A DNA stretch of 8,905 nucleotides from Rhodoferax sp. (GTDB lineage Bacteria; Pseudomonadota; Gammaproteobacteria; Burkholderiales; Burkholderiaceae_C), in contig JAQTSL010000139.1 of assembly GCA_028711355.1 (NCBI GenBank), forward strand, positions 1-8,905, written 5' to 3'. The translations under genes were made by a program, and so were the position numbers. A model generated the notes under the pieces. That model saw nothing but the letters and a program-made list of their open reading frames with translations. It searched no databases and was not told the DNA's origin. Positions 1-6,092 of this stretch are shown piece by piece. The stretch's first letter is position 1, and each line of letters begins with the position of its first letter.

Positions 1-60
1 AGCCCAGGTGCGGCTGAAGGTGAGGGCGCGGGATTTGATTTCGTCCCAGGAGAGGGGCAT
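1..60 (-). CDS. MmeI-type DNA methyltransferase, N-terminus only (cut by window edge)
   Basis: An ATG at 60-58 opens a frame that stays open to the window edge (20 codons). It begins MPLSWDEIKSRALTFS and ends with a Trp-Ala pair. The pattern M-x-L-S-W-[ND]-E-I-[KR] followed by an aromatic/Trp helix is how MmeI-like class I SAM-dependent DNA methyltransferases begin; these are type IIL/IIG restriction-modification enzymes and related defence methylases. Family identity is recognised from the N-terminus alone, so no catalytic motif (NPPY, FxGxG) is visible. The start lies 5 nt after the HEPN stop codon with no clear Shine-Dalgarno sequence, so it is probably co-transcribed and translationally coupled to the MNT-HEPN pair. 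A fused endonuclease or a restriction partner would lie left of the window. It could also be the methylase of a larger multi-gene system. Confidence 0.65.
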   Translation of the reverse strand, partial: MPLSWDEIKSRALTFSRTWA

Positions 61-65
61 GGGGA

Positions 66-473
66 TTACTTTTGAAGGGCTCGGGCAACCGACTCGGTAG
101 CCTCAATAAGGTCTGTGACCAACCGCTCGTCCACATCCAGCAGGCCTTCATATTCGCCAAGGTTGCGGGTGTTATGGCATTTGTCAAGCACGCGCCAGAC
201 CTCTGGACCTAAACTCAAAGTGTGGGGTAAGACCTGGAAAACAATGTAACGGTTCCCCGCCCGGTAGCCCACTCGCCGTAGTGCCGCCAGACACAGTGCA
301 TGCGCCGCGTTATAGGCCAGATCAAATCGACTTTCTAGCGCAAGCTTTGCATTGCGTGCATCTTGCATTCGAGCAATGCCAGTGCGGATCAGGCCAGCAA
401 TTTCTTTAGCATCTGGTGCTTCGTTTTTTAGTGGCTTGCCCGGGCCGCACAAGTTTTCAAGTACTGCGTGCAT
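66..473 (-). CDS. HEPN-domain protein, probable toxin of an MNT-HEPN pair
   Basis: 135 residues, all-helical in character. Residues 49-72 (RFDLAYNAAHAL and following) match the first long HEPN helix, which has an R..lAY.AaH pattern. Residues 99-110 (CHNTRNLGEYEG) match the C-terminal HEPN motif helix. HEPN toxins of the HepT/MntA type are RNases using an R-x4-6-H motif, and the partner nucleotidyltransferase neutralises them by AMP transfer to a nearby Tyr. Here R103 and N104 are present, but the residue at the His position is Y108, so RNase activity is uncertain. The gene starts inside the 3' end of the nucleotidyltransferase gene (17-bp overlap including stop), a strong sign of a two-gene unit. 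It is followed after 5 nt by the methyltransferase start. No signal peptide or membrane segment is seen. It could instead be a non-catalytic HEPN partner or substrate-binding subunit. Confidence 0.75.
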   Translation of the reverse strand: MHAVLENLCGPGKPLKNEAPDAKEIAGLIRTGIARMQDARNAKLALESRFDLAYNAAHALCLAALRRVGYRAGNRYIVFQVLPHTLSLGPEVWRVLDKCHNTRNLGEYEGLLDVDERLVTDLIEATESVARALQK

Positions 474-1080
474 GGACTTGTTCCTCGGTTCCGATTAGCC
501 AAATCTTTGGCTGCTGCAAGACGCGGGTGACAAATGCGCTGTCCTGCGCAATGCGTTTCGCCCACTCCATGGGTGTGTAGAGCGTGGGGTTGACTTTGCG
601 GCCCAAGGTTTGCGTGGCGTTCTCCAGTGCGCCAAACACTTCGCCGTAAGCCAGGGTGCGGCTGACGATCATCACGTCAACGTCACTATGGGCTGTGTCT
701 TGTTGCCGCGCGACTGATCCATAGATAAACGCCATCTCGATCTGCGTTGCCAGTGGCAAAAGCGCATGACGTAGTACGTCGGCTAATCCCATGGTTTTGA
801 GCACCAGCCCACGCAATTCAGCAAACACGGGTGCGCTGACATTGGCCTGGTAATGTTTTTGGTTGCCCTGTTTGCTGATGGTGATCAAGCCAGCGGAAGA
901 CAGACCGGCCAACTCTCGCTGCACCGCACCTGTGCCGGATTGGGCCAGTGCAATCACCTCATTGGCGTAAAAACTGCGGTCTGGTGTGCCAAACAGCACG
1001 GCCAGCACCCGCTGGCGCACCTTGGGGAAGAGTGCGTTGGCAGCCGTAGACGCCTCGATAGGACTGGACAATATACCCAT
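457..1080 (-). CDS. Winged-helix + minimal nucleotidyltransferase (MNT), probable antitoxin/regulator
   Basis: 207 residues in two parts. Residues about 17-80 form a winged-helix DNA-binding domain, with a recognition region around GTGAVQRELAGLSSAGLI and a wing around KQGNQKHYQAN. Residues about 112-175 form a minimal nucleotidyltransferase core with G121-S122-x-A-R125 and S132-D133-V-D135, the two-metal GSxxR...SDxD signature. The usual third acidic residue is not obvious: the strand reads RKVNPTLYTP, with Asn164 where an acid might sit. In MNT-HEPN systems the MNT member adenylylates the HEPN toxin and so acts as antitoxin. The fused winged helix suggests it also represses its own operon. 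The ATG at 1080 follows a good promoter-like sequence, and tandem dyads overlap the start. It overlaps the HEPN gene by 17 bp. Alternatively it is a DNA-binding regulator with a dead transferase domain. Confidence 0.8.
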   Translation of the reverse strand: MGILSSPIEASTAANALFPKVRQRVLAVLFGTPDRSFYANEVIALAQSGTGAVQRELAGLSSAGLITISKQGNQKHYQANVSAPVFAELRGLVLKTMGLADVLRHALLPLATQIEMAFIYGSVARQQDTAHSDVDVMIVSRTLAYGEVFGALENATQTLGRKVNPTLYTPMEWAKRIAQDSAFVTRVLQQPKIWLIGTEEQVHARST

Positions 1081-1108
1081 ATTGGGGTTGATGATACCCT
1101 AAATGGGT
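1073..1108. promoter_or_regulatory. Two tandem dyads over the MNT start: candidate autoregulatory operator
   Basis: Two similar inverted repeats of the form ATACCC-spacer-GGGT occur on the + strand: ATACCCATATTGGGGT at 1073-1088 and ATACCCTAAATGGGT at 1094-1108. Their starts are 21 bp apart, about two helical turns, so two dimers could bind the same DNA face. One dyad covers the start codon and the other overlaps the predicted -10 box (1091-1096). The winged-helix domain of the MNT protein is the obvious candidate binder. The repeats are seen directly; the binder is inferred. Confidence 0.5.
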
Positions 1109-1119
1109 TTGTTTATTAA
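1091..1119 (-). promoter_or_regulatory. Predicted sigma-70 promoter of the MNT-HEPN unit
   Basis: On the minus strand, TTAATA (1119-1114) is separated by 17 bp from TATCAT (1096-1091). These match the -35 and -10 consensus at 4/6 and 5/6 positions. Transcription would start near 1084, leaving only a few leader bases before the ATG at 1080. The promoter lies in the 62-bp gap after mcrC, so MNT-HEPN can be expressed independently of mcrBC. Confidence 0.45.
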
Positions 1120-1142
1120 GTAGCTCATCAATGTCGTTGTGG

Positions 1143-2258
1143 CTATATTGGGGCTGCGATGCAGAGAAGTTGAGATCGGATATGAGCCGCAGGTGCAGTT
1201 AAATCTATGGTGGCAAAACGAATAGCGTGCCCTTGGATAAAAACCGTTTCGTCAAATGTTTCGCCGACTGACGGATGCAAAAGCAAACCGCATGCGCGGT
1301 CAGCAAGTGCATCGCCGCGTCCCACTTGAGAAAACAGGTATGCGTAAATCTGATAGATGTAACCGCTACGCAACGAGGCCTCGCGGAACCAACCCTTTGT
1401 CACTATTGAGGTGAATTTGGTGTCGATGACGATGCGACGGCCATCGCCAACATGATCGAGCACTACATCCGTGCGCATGGACGGCAAGATCGCATCGATA
1501 CCCGCAGTTTTTTGAGCGATCTGCCAGCTCAGGGGCTTTCCGGCATAAATCTTCCATCCGCCGGGTGACAGCACAACTTCGTAAAAGCCAGCCACCGCTT
1601 TTTCATACAGGCGACGTGCCCACATCTCGTCGCGGTCTGGTGAGGCAAGAAATTCGCTGCCGTCATCCTCGGTGGGGAGAGCGATATCCAATGCCAACTT
1701 GGCCGCCGCAACCATAAATCGATCGTTCGCATCGTGGCGACCGAACCGATCGGTGCTGACTTCCGCACGAGTCGGGCGAATGCCTGATACACCGAGTCGC
1801 TTCAGCGCATTTGCCAGCTTCCGGCAGCGATGTGAAATTATCGGCTGGCGCACTACGCCGGCAATGACCTCAAGTGCCGCGAGAACATAGCGGTTTCGCG
1901 GTGTGTCGATTGTTAGTTCCTCAAACCGGCAAGCCACTTTTCCACGGGCAAGAAGCTGCTGCCGTTCTGTGGTCAGCAAATCGATGCGTCCTCGCACCCG
2001 ACTTAGCTCAGCCTCTCGCTGCCTAAAACCCGAGCTGAGATTGCGGTATAGGCGATCCTCTACGGCATGAGCCAATATCTCTGCCACCAGGTCGGGAATG
2101 TCGTCCGGATTGTCCTCAACGGAAACCTTTTTTCGGCCAATTTGGCGAAAGAGGTCGGAGGCATAAAGCATCAATAGCCACAGGTTGCGAACAGGGATGC
2201 GCCCAACGTGCCCAGGAGTATCCAGAGCACCCGCAACCGCTACAGCAACCGAAACCAT
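1143..2258 (-). CDS. mcrC: McrC-type endonuclease subunit of McrBC restriction system
   Basis: 371 residues. McrC is the nuclease subunit that docks on the McrB GTPase ring and cuts DNA containing modified bases. The N-terminus IPVRNLWLLMLYASDLFR (21-38) is a hallmark of the McrC family. The PD-(D/E)xK nuclease core is visible as D264 (RTDVVLD) and D279-T-K281 (VIDTKF), followed by the helix YQIYAY (302-307) typical of McrC nucleases, so the active site looks intact. Length is close to E. coli McrC (about 350). Its ATG shares one base with the mcrB stop (TAATG), so translation is coupled. No independent promoter is seen. After the stop comes a 62-bp gap with the MNT promoter. Function is inferred from family and pairing; which modified base is targeted depends on McrB. 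Confidence 0.93.
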   Translation of the reverse strand: MVSVAVAVAGALDTPGHVGRIPVRNLWLLMLYASDLFRQIGRKKVSVEDNPDDIPDLVAEILAHAVEDRLYRNLSSGFRQREAELSRVRGRIDLLTTERQQLLARGKVACRFEELTIDTPRNRYVLAALEVIAGVVRQPIISHRCRKLANALKRLGVSGIRPTRAEVSTDRFGRHDANDRFMVAAAKLALDIALPTEDDGSEFLASPDRDEMWARRLYEKAVAGFYEVVLSPGGWKIYAGKPLSWQIAQKTAGIDAILPSMRTDVVLDHVGDGRRIVIDTKFTSIVTKGWFREASLRSGYIYQIYAYLFSQVGRGDALADRACGLLLHPSVGETFDETVFIQGHAIRFATIDLTAPAAHIRSQLLCIAAPI

Positions 2259-4441
2259 TACAGGCCCTCAATCAGGCGCTGTTGTGCGGCCCGTGACTTG
2301 TCCAGTGCATCAAACCAGTATTCATCGAGCAAGGGGCCAATTTCTGTAGCAACCACTTGGCGGAACCACTCCCGGGCATCGCCGTTGATTGCGCCAACCG
2401 GTGGGGTCACATAGCTGTGGCCAATACGGAACTGGCGGCCAAGCGTCGAATCCGCAGCAATATCCTCGTTCAACTTGGCAATTCGGATCTCGATTTCGCC
2501 AACGATATCGGCTGCGATGCCGCAGTTATTTATCAACCATTGTCGCCACGGCTGCCCCAGTCTGGGCTCGAGATCCACAAAGGCAAAACGGCGACGCAAT
2601 GCGAGATCAACCAATGCCAACGAGCGATCGGCAATGTTCATTGTGCCGATCACGTACAAGTTGTCAGGAATGTAGATGCGCTCATCCGGTTTGCGCCGAT
2701 AACAGAGCTCCAAGGCTTCATGCGGCGATCGCTTATCTGCCTCCAGCAGCGTCAGCATTTCCCCAAGAATCTGTGCCGGATTGCCTCGGTTTATTTCCTC
2801 GATCACGACAACGTAGGGGTGAGAGGTTTCGCGTGCAGCTTCCACTGCCTCCATGAACGCGCCATCGACCAGCGATAACTTGCCATCTCCCGATGGCCGC
2901 CAGCCACGCACAAAATCCTCATAAGAGAGATTCGGGTGGAACTGGACTGCCCGCAGCTTGCGGTGATCGCGCTGACCAATCAGGGCAAAGGCCAAGCGTT
3001 TCGCCAGCCAGGTTTTTCCTGTGCCCGGCGGGCCTTGCAGAATCAAGTTTTTCTTGGCGCGCAGGCGATCAATCAGCCGTTCTAGTTCGGCGCGTTCCAT
3101 GAAGCAGCCGTCAGCCAAAATGTCGTCGATGGAATAGGGCTCGGCAGACACGTCAGCAATTTCATCGCTCACTGTTGCTTCTCCTACGTCCGTATCTTCC
3201 TCTTCTGGCTCTGATGGGTTGGTCCCGGGCTCCTTGTAATTCCACGCCGCCAGCGACAGTTCCGGGAATGAGTGAACCGGGAAGCCCTCATCCTGAAATT
3301 TTGACTCCAGGACATCCATCACGGTCAAGTAATCGGCAGCATTGCAACGCCTCTTGGGGCCATGCAAACCGATGGAAATACTCAGCCCTTTTGATATGTA
3401 GCTTTGCGACCCACTGTCCAGACTCAGGAAGGACCACGGCCGTACCCAATAGAGACCGAAGGTGAGATTCCAGGCAACCCTGGGACGACCATTGGCGTCG
3501 TCGAACGCTGTAGCGAAATCATCGCGAACTTTGGCATCCTCTGAATCAGCGAGCCGAATACCTGCCGCGAAGACCCTCCACAAGGCATCAATGTGATCGG
3601 CCGAGCGCACGCTCTCGAAGCTGAAATACCATGAATTCAGATTATTCAGTACCGGTATGCCCTCAAAGGATGCTGGCACCGGTACGGTGACACCGAGAAA
3701 TTTTGCCAGTTCAGCAGCAATGATTTTCCGGTTGTCCGCGGTGATTCCCCGGTTGAATAAGCCAATGGTGGTGAACGGGCAAATATCCCGGACGAACCCC
3801 GTCGTGCCGTCCACATATTTATCGTCGGCCAAATGCCCGAGACCATCAACGCGACCGGCAATGTCTCGGATGCCAGCCACCAAGGCAGCACGGTTGTTGC
3901 GGAAGTCGAGCAACTTGTTGGCAATGGCTTCGTAGAACTTTGTCCAGCCGAATCGGCGTTTGTCCGGGGCTGCGTCGCCAAAACGTTCAGCCCAGTAAGG
4001 GGCATTGCGGAAACGATTGATGTCTTGTGCGGCATCCTCGAAAGTGAAGTCGATCAATGCCTCGGCAGTCCACTTGTTACGCTGAACCCGCCAGATAGTC
4101 GGTTGGTAGGTGTAGAAATACCAGAGCTTGGGTGGCTCAAGGGGCGTCCAGTCTACTTTCACGTGGCGGCCATCCCCAAGATTCTCGGTAATGGTGCCGA
4201 TAGCTTTGATAGACATCACCGAGACTGTCAGGCCACGACTGTCGAAGGGCAGATCGTGCTTCTGCGTGTACGTCGCTTTGATAGCGATGCGTTCACCGGG
4301 CTTCATTGTGCGGACGATATCGAGGTACTTGTCCTCGTAGCCGTTCTCCCAAATGCCCTCTTTGAGAAAGCGAGGCGTCTGATCGTCAGTCCCCCCGTAG
4401 CTTGCTCCTACAAACCAGTAGGGCTGATTTTTGCCTCCCAT
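2258..4441 (-). CDS. mcrB: McrB-type AAA+ GTPase with N-terminal PUA/EVE-like reader domain
   Basis: 727 residues. Residues 1-118 (YWFVGASYGG at 8-17, then MKPGERIAIKA and IKAIGTITEN) have the beta-rich look of a PUA/EVE-like domain; such domains read modified bases in several McrB homologues. Residues about 119-400 form a linking region containing the block ICPFTTIGLFNRGIT (220-234) and NNLNSWYF, shared with many McrB relatives. An acidic linker spans about 403-430. The AAA+ GTPase module follows: Walker A GPPGTGKT (470-477), Walker B VVVIEEINRGN (544-554, Glu at the usual Asp), McrB signature MNIADR (601-606), and arginine finger ALRRRF (614-619). The reader domain recognises DNA; the hexameric ring hydrolyses GTP and drives McrC cleavage. 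It is longer than E. coli McrB (about 460) and lacks that protein's N-terminal type. The ATG at 4441 lies 15 nt after the ghost stop of a glnS remnant. Confidence 0.92.
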   Translation of the reverse strand: MGGKNQPYWFVGASYGGTDDQTPRFLKEGIWENGYEDKYLDIVRTMKPGERIAIKATYTQKHDLPFDSRGLTVSVMSIKAIGTITENLGDGRHVKVDWTPLEPPKLWYFYTYQPTIWRVQRNKWTAEALIDFTFEDAAQDINRFRNAPYWAERFGDAAPDKRRFGWTKFYEAIANKLLDFRNNRAALVAGIRDIAGRVDGLGHLADDKYVDGTTGFVRDICPFTTIGLFNRGITADNRKIIAAELAKFLGVTVPVPASFEGIPVLNNLNSWYFSFESVRSADHIDALWRVFAAGIRLADSEDAKVRDDFATAFDDANGRPRVAWNLTFGLYWVRPWSFLSLDSGSQSYISKGLSISIGLHGPKRRCNAADYLTVMDVLESKFQDEGFPVHSFPELSLAAWNYKEPGTNPSEPEEEDTDVGEATVSDEIADVSAEPYSIDDILADGCFMERAELERLIDRLRAKKNLILQGPPGTGKTWLAKRLAFALIGQRDHRKLRAVQFHPNLSYEDFVRGWRPSGDGKLSLVDGAFMEAVEAARETSHPYVVVIEEINRGNPAQILGEMLTLLEADKRSPHEALELCYRRKPDERIYIPDNLYVIGTMNIADRSLALVDLALRRRFAFVDLEPRLGQPWRQWLINNCGIAADIVGEIEIRIAKLNEDIAADSTLGRQFRIGHSYVTPPVGAINGDAREWFRQVVATEIGPLLDEYWFDALDKSRAAQQRLIEGL

Positions 4442-4456
4442 GACTGACTCACTTTC

Positions 4457-4656
4457 TTATTTCACCAACTATCCTTCTGCACCTACGCCAGATTGATCAC
4501 TGGCTTTGATCCCTGCACATGATCCACCCGGTCCGCCACAAAGTACCCATGCCGCTCAAATTGGAAGTTCTGGCCTGACTGGGTGTTGGCTAGGGATTGG
4601 TCGACGATGGCTCTGACGACCTTCATGGGGTTCATGTTCATGTTTTCGATGAAGTC
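4457..4656 (-). pseudogene. glnS: Decayed glnS 3'-end fragment (about 66 codons), scar between modules
   Basis: Aligned without gaps to intact glnS over 4465-4656 versus 6149-6340 (constant offset 1684). A hand count gives 140 of 192 identical bases (about 73%), including a 29-bp exact run at 4532-4560 (6216-6244). On the minus strand it reads from Asp-Phe (glnS residue 564) through SGQNFQFERHGYFVADR and VDHVQGSKPVINLA. It then meets an in-frame TAG (4485-4483) at the place of V621, after which DSW is still recognisable. A one-base deletion follows, and the ghost of the original TAA lies at 4459-4457. There is no start or upstream part of the enzyme, so it cannot encode a synthetase. The degree of divergence suggests it is not a recent copy of the neighbouring glnS but came from, or belonged to, a different lineage. 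It fills most of the gap between the 62-residue ORF and mcrB. Confidence 0.93.
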
Positions 4657-4680
4657 TAAACGTACCGAATGGGGTGCAAT

Positions 4681-4869
4681 TCAAGCAAGCGAATTCCGTA
4701 TCGCTGAGCCTGCCCAATTTTGCGTTGGCAGTTTCAATCCTTCCGCAGCAAGCTGCTTCTTCGCGTGTTTGGCGGCTTGCTCCAGAGCATGGGCAATCCT
4801 GGCCTGCTCTGTCGCTGGCTGCGCAGAGGAGGCGCGTTTTACTGGGCGAGCTGCTTTAAGTTGAGCCAT
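4681..4869 (-). CDS. Small helical protein overlapping the zeta-like kinase gene
   Basis: 62 residues, basic and Ala/Gln/Lys-rich. Residues 20-42 (around EQARIAHALEQAAKHAKKQL) look like a single amphipathic helix; there are no Cys residues and no membrane segment. The ATG at 4869 lies inside the last codons of the kinase gene (31-bp overlap including stop), the arrangement of a coupled partner. I do not recognise a named family. By position it could be the antitoxin or accessory factor of the kinase, since no epsilon-type antitoxin precedes it. It could also be a C-terminally altered remnant: its 3' end (4681) falls 25 bp from the glnS scar, so the original end may have been replaced at the recombination junction. 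The overlap and clear helical pattern favour real coding; the function is not known. Confidence 0.55.
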   Translation of the reverse strand: MAQLKAARPVKRASSAQPATEQARIAHALEQAAKHAKKQLAAEGLKLPTQNWAGSAIRNSLA

Positions 4870-5438
4870 TGATCGTGTGCTTTCACAAAAGTACGATGAG
4901 CCGTGCCGTTGGCAATAGGCTTGAGTGTGCCAGAAGCATTGTCCAAAACTACCCAGCGGTCAGCCAGCGGCAGGTACAACTCAAACAGATTTTGCAGACT
5001 GCGGTAGAAGCGGCGTTCTATATCTGCGCGTGGGATGTCATGGCCGCCGCGTTTGACGCGTAGCGCCACCCGGTTGGCCGCAAGTTCGGCACTGGGCAGC
5101 GCAACATAAAAGATTTGCACGCGGTAACCCTGTGCTTTGCAGTGTTTGAGAAACAAGGCAAATGTGCGGCTGGACAGGGTTGATTCAAAGGCAAAGCTGG
5201 CTTGTGCTGCGGCCAGCTCGTGCAGGCGCTTGAGCATGATGCGACCGGCCTCGAATGACACGGTCTGTGGTGCGTAGGCCGACAGGCCCAGGGCAATTTG
5301 ATCCGCGTTCACAAACTCCAGAATGCCCAATGCCTGTTTGAGCAGATAGGGTGCAGCGGTGGATTTGCCCGCGCCATTGGGTCCGGCAATCACCACCACC
5401 GTGGGACGCTTTTGTTTGCTGGAGCGCTCGGGATTCAT
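4839..5438 (-). CDS. Short zeta-toxin-like P-loop kinase
   Basis: 199 residues. The protein begins with a beta strand and Walker A, VVVIAGPNGAGKST (14-27), followed by FVNADQIA with Asp46 at the zeta catalytic-base position, FAFESTLSS (82-90) with Glu85, and the basic lid region RVALRVKRGGHDIPRADIERR (123-143). This order is typical of the zeta/PezT family, which phosphorylates UDP-N-acetylglucosamine and blocks cell-wall synthesis; some relatives act on other substrates. It is shorter than PezT or zeta (about 250-290 residues) and has no epsilon/PezA-like gene upstream. The ATG at 5438 is the first possible start in its frame. It is preceded immediately by the 21-bp glnS core at 5440-5460, which is in frame and would read GQNFQFE before the Met. 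No good ribosome-binding site is seen. The gene lies 31 bp after the HTH antitoxin gene and overlaps the 62-residue ORF downstream. Confidence 0.8.
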   Translation of the reverse strand: MNPERSSKQKRPTVVVIAGPNGAGKSTAAPYLLKQALGILEFVNADQIALGLSAYAPQTVSFEAGRIMLKRLHELAAAQASFAFESTLSSRTFALFLKHCKAQGYRVQIFYVALPSAELAANRVALRVKRGGHDIPRADIERRFYRSLQNLFELYLPLADRWVVLDNASGTLKPIANGTAHRTFVKAHDQWLNLKQLAQ

Positions 5439-5439
5439 T

Positions 5440-5460
5440 TCAAACTGGAAGTTCTGGCCG
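5440..5460 (-). repeat. Exact 21-bp copy of a glnS 3'-end segment
   Basis: The 21 bases at 5440-5460 are identical to 6240-6260 inside glnS (codons for GQNFQFE, residues 591-597) and match the remnant at 4556-4576 with two differences. Identity stops abruptly on both sides. A 21-bp exact match by chance within a window this size is very unlikely. It occupies most of the 31-bp gap between the HTH antitoxin stop and the zeta-like kinase start, in the same orientation as glnS. Confidence 0.85.
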
Positions 5461-5469
5461 ACATGCGCA

Positions 5470-5766
5470 TCAACCCACTTTCTTCAACGACAGCTTCACC
5501 GTGTAGCCCAGTTGCGCCGCAATGTTCACCAGGGCATCCAGCGTGAATTTGTGGGTGCGGTTTTTGACCAGGTCGTTCATGCGCGGCTGCGTGATGCCTG
5601 CGCGCTTGGCGGCTTCGGCTTGTGTGATGCCGAGTTTGTCGATAACTTTGCGGATGTGGATGACCAGATCGCCGCGCAGCAACAGGTTTTGTGCCTCGGT
5701 TTCCGGGAAACCCAGGTCGCGAAAGACGTTGTTGCTGCCAACCACACTGTGCAGTTTTTCAGTCAT
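5470..5766 (-). CDS. HTH (XRE/HigA-type) antitoxin
   Basis: 98 residues. An N-terminal helix (NVFRDLGFPETEAQNLLLR, 13-31) is followed by a HTH of the XRE type at about 34-85, with the core GITQAEAAKRAGITQPRMNDLVKN (46-69) and a closing LDALVNIAAQLGYTVKLSL strand. This is the architecture of HTH antitoxins paired with Gp49-like/HigB toxins. They bind the toxin and repress the operon through a palindromic operator, and a perfect palindrome does lie ahead of the operon (6093-6108). The ATG overlaps the toxin stop by 4 bp (ATGA), giving toxin-first gene order as in higBA. No truncation is apparent. Family assignment is firm; the specific name HigA is inferred from order and fold, so no symbol is given. 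Confidence 0.87.
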   Translation of the reverse strand: MTEKLHSVVGSNNVFRDLGFPETEAQNLLLRGDLVIHIRKVIDKLGITQAEAAKRAGITQPRMNDLVKNRTHKFTLDALVNIAAQLGYTVKLSLKKVG

Positions 5767-6089
5767 GATTTCTTCCTTTTCAGCAGGGCGGCGTATTGGG
5801 TTTTGGCGGTGTCCAGATCAGGTTTTGCGGTTTTCGGTGTCTTTTTGATGAAGGCGTGAAGCACGTAAACATGGTCTGAAAATTTGGCCACATAAATCAC
5901 GCGGTACTGGTTGCCTACGCGCACCCTGATCTCATAAGCACCGGCACCCACCGTTGGCATGGGTTTGAAGTCTGTGGGCATGAAACCGGCTTGCACCAGT
6001 TGAAGTTCCTGACCAATCAGAAGTCGTGCATCCTGCGGAAAATCGCGCACCGCGTTCAAGGATGTCCCCAGCCACCCGATGCGCTTCAT
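5763..6089 (-). CDS. RelE/HigB-superfamily toxin (phage Gp49-like)
   Basis: 108 residues. WLGTSLNAVRDFP (6-18) is followed by the helix DARLLIGQELQLVQAG, then DFKPMPTVGAGAYEIRVR and the core strands QYRVIYVAKFSDHVYVLHAFIKKT (61-84). It ends with a Lys/Ala-rich C-terminal helix (TAKTQYAALLKRK). This is the pattern of the Gp49-like/HigB branch of the RelE superfamily, which are ribosome-dependent mRNA endonucleases. R55, R63 and K82-K83 are candidate RNA-binding or catalytic residues. Length matches the family (about 100-120). The gene starts 50 bp after the glnS stop and just 4 nt after a palindromic operator-like site, and it overlaps the downstream HTH antitoxin by 4 bp. The toxin appears complete, so the pair could act as an addiction module stabilising the region. 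Confidence 0.87.
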   Translation of the reverse strand: MKRIGWLGTSLNAVRDFPQDARLLIGQELQLVQAGFMPTDFKPMPTVGAGAYEIRVRVGNQYRVIYVAKFSDHVYVLHAFIKKTPKTAKPDLDTAKTQYAALLKRKKS

Positions 6090-6092
6090 CTT

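Noticed and set aside
1079..1156. Near-direct repeat ATATTGGGG(T/C)TG at 1079-1090 and 1145-1156
   Set aside because: 11 of 12 matches at short range around the mcrC end and MNT start; too short to separate from chance, and explained in part by the operator-like dyad.
3833..4447. 204-codon open frame on the + strand opposite mcrB
   Set aside because: It is antisense to the well-supported mcrB N-terminus, has no recognisable domain, and its neighbours on that strand are also chance frames.
5359..5859. 166-codon open frame on the + strand
   Set aside because: It runs antisense through three coding regions (kinase start, HTH antitoxin, RelE-type toxin), so it is a shadow frame.
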